Below, piece by piece: positions 31,885 through 33,192 of a stretch of 33,192 nt of DNA. The stretch comes from Prevotella sp. (GTDB lineage Bacteria; Bacteroidota; Bacteroidia; Bacteroidales; Bacteroidaceae), in NCBI GenBank assembly GCA_017645905.1, contig JAGCNO010000014.1:1-33192 (forward strand), given 5' to 3'. The notes beneath the pieces were generated by a model. It saw only the letters and a list, made by a program, of their open reading frames with translations. It was not told where the DNA came from and ran no database searches. Every line of letters starts with the position of its first letter. Within the stretch, counting starts at the first letter, position 1. The position numbers and the translations under genes were made by a program.

Positions 31885-33087
31885 ATGAATTATCAAGTAG
31901 ACAAAAACGGTTTCTATGGAGAGTTCGGCGGGGCATACGTTCCCGAGATTCTCTACAAGTGCGTTCATGACCTGCAGGAAGCCTACCTTCCGATTATCGA
32001 GAGCGAGGAGTTCAAGCAGGAGTACCATGCGCTGTTGAAGGACTATGTGGGACGTCCGTCGCCACTCTACTTTGCCAGTAGGATGAGCGAGCGATATGGC
32101 TGCCAGCTTTACCTGAAGCGTGAGGACCTGAACCACACGGGAGCTCACAAGATTAACAATACCATCGGTCAGATTCTCTTGGCAAAGAAGATGGGCAAGA
32201 CACGTATCATTGCCGAGACGGGAGCCGGACAGCATGGTGTAGCAACGGCAACGGTATGTGCGTTGATGAACATGAAGTGCGAGGTATTCATGGGAGCGAC
32301 GGATGTAGAGCGTCAGCACACAAACGTAGAGCGTATGAAGATGCTGGGTGCCGAGGTACATCCCGTTCGTACAGGCAATATGACGCTGAGCGATGCCTGC
32401 TCGGAGGCTATCCGCGACTGGTGCTGTCATCCTGCCGACACCTTTTATATTGTTGGCTCGACAATGGGGCCTCACCCCTACCCCGACCTTGTGGCCAGAA
32501 TGCAGAGTGTGATAAGCGAGGAGATAAAGTGGCAGCTTGAAGAGAAGATTGGGCGTGACTATCCTGACTACCTCATTGCCTGTATCGGAGGAGGAAGCAA
32601 TGCCGCAGGAACTATCTACCACTATATGGATGACGAGCGGGTGAAGATTGTTCTGGCAGAGGCAGGTGGTCACGGCTGGGGCACTGACTATACCGCCGCT
32701 ACCATTCACCGCGGAACCATTGGAATCCTGCACGGAGCGAAGATGCTGGTGATGCAGAACGAGGACGGGCAGATACAGGAAGCGTTCACTATCTCTGCTG
32801 GTCTTGACTATCCGGGCGTAGGGCCTATGCATTGCAACATGGCGAAGAAAGGCCGCACACAAGTGCTGAGCATCAACGATGACGAGGCTATCTATGGCGG
32901 ATATGAGCTCACCCGCATGGAGGGTATCATCCCGGCCATCGAGAGTGCTCATGCCATCGCAGCCCTCTCCAAGCTTAGCTTCAAGAAGGATGACGTTGTC
33001 GTGCTCACCGTCAGCGGACGTGGAGACAAGGACGTGGAAACTTATCTGAAAAACAAACAAATGGCAAAGGAATATGGAAACTTTTAA
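31885..33087 (+). CDS. trpB: Tryptophan synthase beta subunit
   Basis: 400 aa; joins indole and serine to tryptophan with PLP, in the cytoplasm, as the beta half of an alpha2-beta2 complex. PLP lysine Lys89 in HTGAHKINN, catalytic Glu111 in AETGAGQHG, phosphate-binding GGGSNAAG, and ligand-site text AGGHGWGTDYTA and TVSGRGDKD near the end. N-terminal YGEFGGAYVPEIL is typical TrpB1. First structural gene after the attenuator, as usual for trp operons in this phylum. Confidence 0.97.
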   Translation: MNYQVDKNGFYGEFGGAYVPEILYKCVHDLQEAYLPIIESEEFKQEYHALLKDYVGRPSPLYFASRMSERYGCQLYLKREDLNHTGAHKINNTIGQILLAKKMGKTRIIAETGAGQHGVATATVCALMNMKCEVFMGATDVERQHTNVERMKMLGAEVHPVRTGNMTLSDACSEAIRDWCCHPADTFYIVGSTMGPHPYPDLVARMQSVISEEIKWQLEEKIGRDYPDYLIACIGGGSNAAGTIYHYMDDERVKIVLAEAGGHGWGTDYTAATIHRGTIGILHGAKMLVMQNEDGQIQEAFTISAGLDYPGVGPMHCNMAKKGRTQVLSINDDEAIYGGYELTRMEGIIPAIESAHAIAALSKLSFKKDDVVVLTVSGRGDKDVETYLKNKQMAKEYGNF

Positions 33088-33192
33088 ATATACGACAAGT
33101 AGCAAGACGATTCTTGCAGACCTATACACTCCAGTTGGGGTATACATGCGGCTGAGAGACCTTTATCCGCAGAGTGCGTTGATGGAGAGCTC
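33074..33192 (+). CDS. trpE: Anthranilate synthase component I, N-terminal fragment
   Basis: The ATG at 33074 overlaps the trpB end by 14 bp and the frame stays open to the window edge (39 codons: METFKYTTSSKTILADLYTP and onward, VGVYMRLRDLYPQSALMES). ILADLYTPVGVYMRLRD matches the opening of TrpE proteins, including the region that binds feedback tryptophan (xESS follows just outside). The catalytic part is beyond the window. Translation is probably coupled to trpB. Confidence 0.85.
   Translation, partial: METFKYTTSSKTILADLYTPVGVYMRLRDLYPQSALMES

Overview
The window looks like chromosomal DNA from a Prevotella-type member of the Bacteroidota. Promoters fit the Bacteroidota pattern (TTTG, about 20 bp, TAnnTTTG), secreted proteins carry dockerin-like EF-hand pairs of the GDVNGDGxVDVADIxxxIxxMAG kind, enzymes such as GH127, CE8, GHL10 and GH3 are frequent, and trpB comes first in the trp operon.

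Layout. 1-0.6 kb: 3' end of lpxD (lipid A), then a hairpin shared with a convergent gene. 0.67-23.6 kb: everything protein-coding is on the minus strand: a secreted multi-DUF4859 protein; a run of pectinesterase, a multidomain glycosidase and a UvrD/PcrA helicase; a GHL10 protein; a histidine-utilisation operon (ftcD-hutU-[GH127]-hutH-hutI) with an arabinofuranosidase-like gene in the middle; and a GH3 beta-glycosidase. 23.7-33.2 kb is on the plus strand: a phytase-esterase-like secreted protein, an NHLM/NHLP-type export cassette (HlyD-like adaptor plus two ABC transporters), a decayed small gene, a Crp/Fnr regulator, a lipoprotein, and the start of a trp operon (trpL attenuator, trpB, trpE start).

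How the genes work together. The hut genes would convert histidine to glutamate, with the formimino group passing to tetrahydrofolate through the fused FtcD. The CE8, glycosidase, GH127 and GH3 genes point to pectin and arabinan side-chain use, but no SusC/SusD pair is present. The export cassette has no recognisable precursor gene, and its first ABC protein lacks the N-terminal C39 peptidase expected of this family.

Most striking points: (1) a trp leader peptide with three tandem Trp codons followed by a near-perfect terminator; (2) a 22-bp tandem-repeat family (core GAACGGCTT-WWW-CTC) at four loci, one inside a gene and one overlapping a stop codon; (3) repeated in-frame insertion of palindromic or simple-repeat DNA into conserved enzymes (PcrA, HutI, HutU, FtcD, GH3, ABC); (4) an in-frame TAA that splits the GH127 gene; (5) two candidate small RNAs; (6) a dockerin-like pair placed inside a DUF4859 domain; (7) the peptidase-less, substrate-less export cassette.
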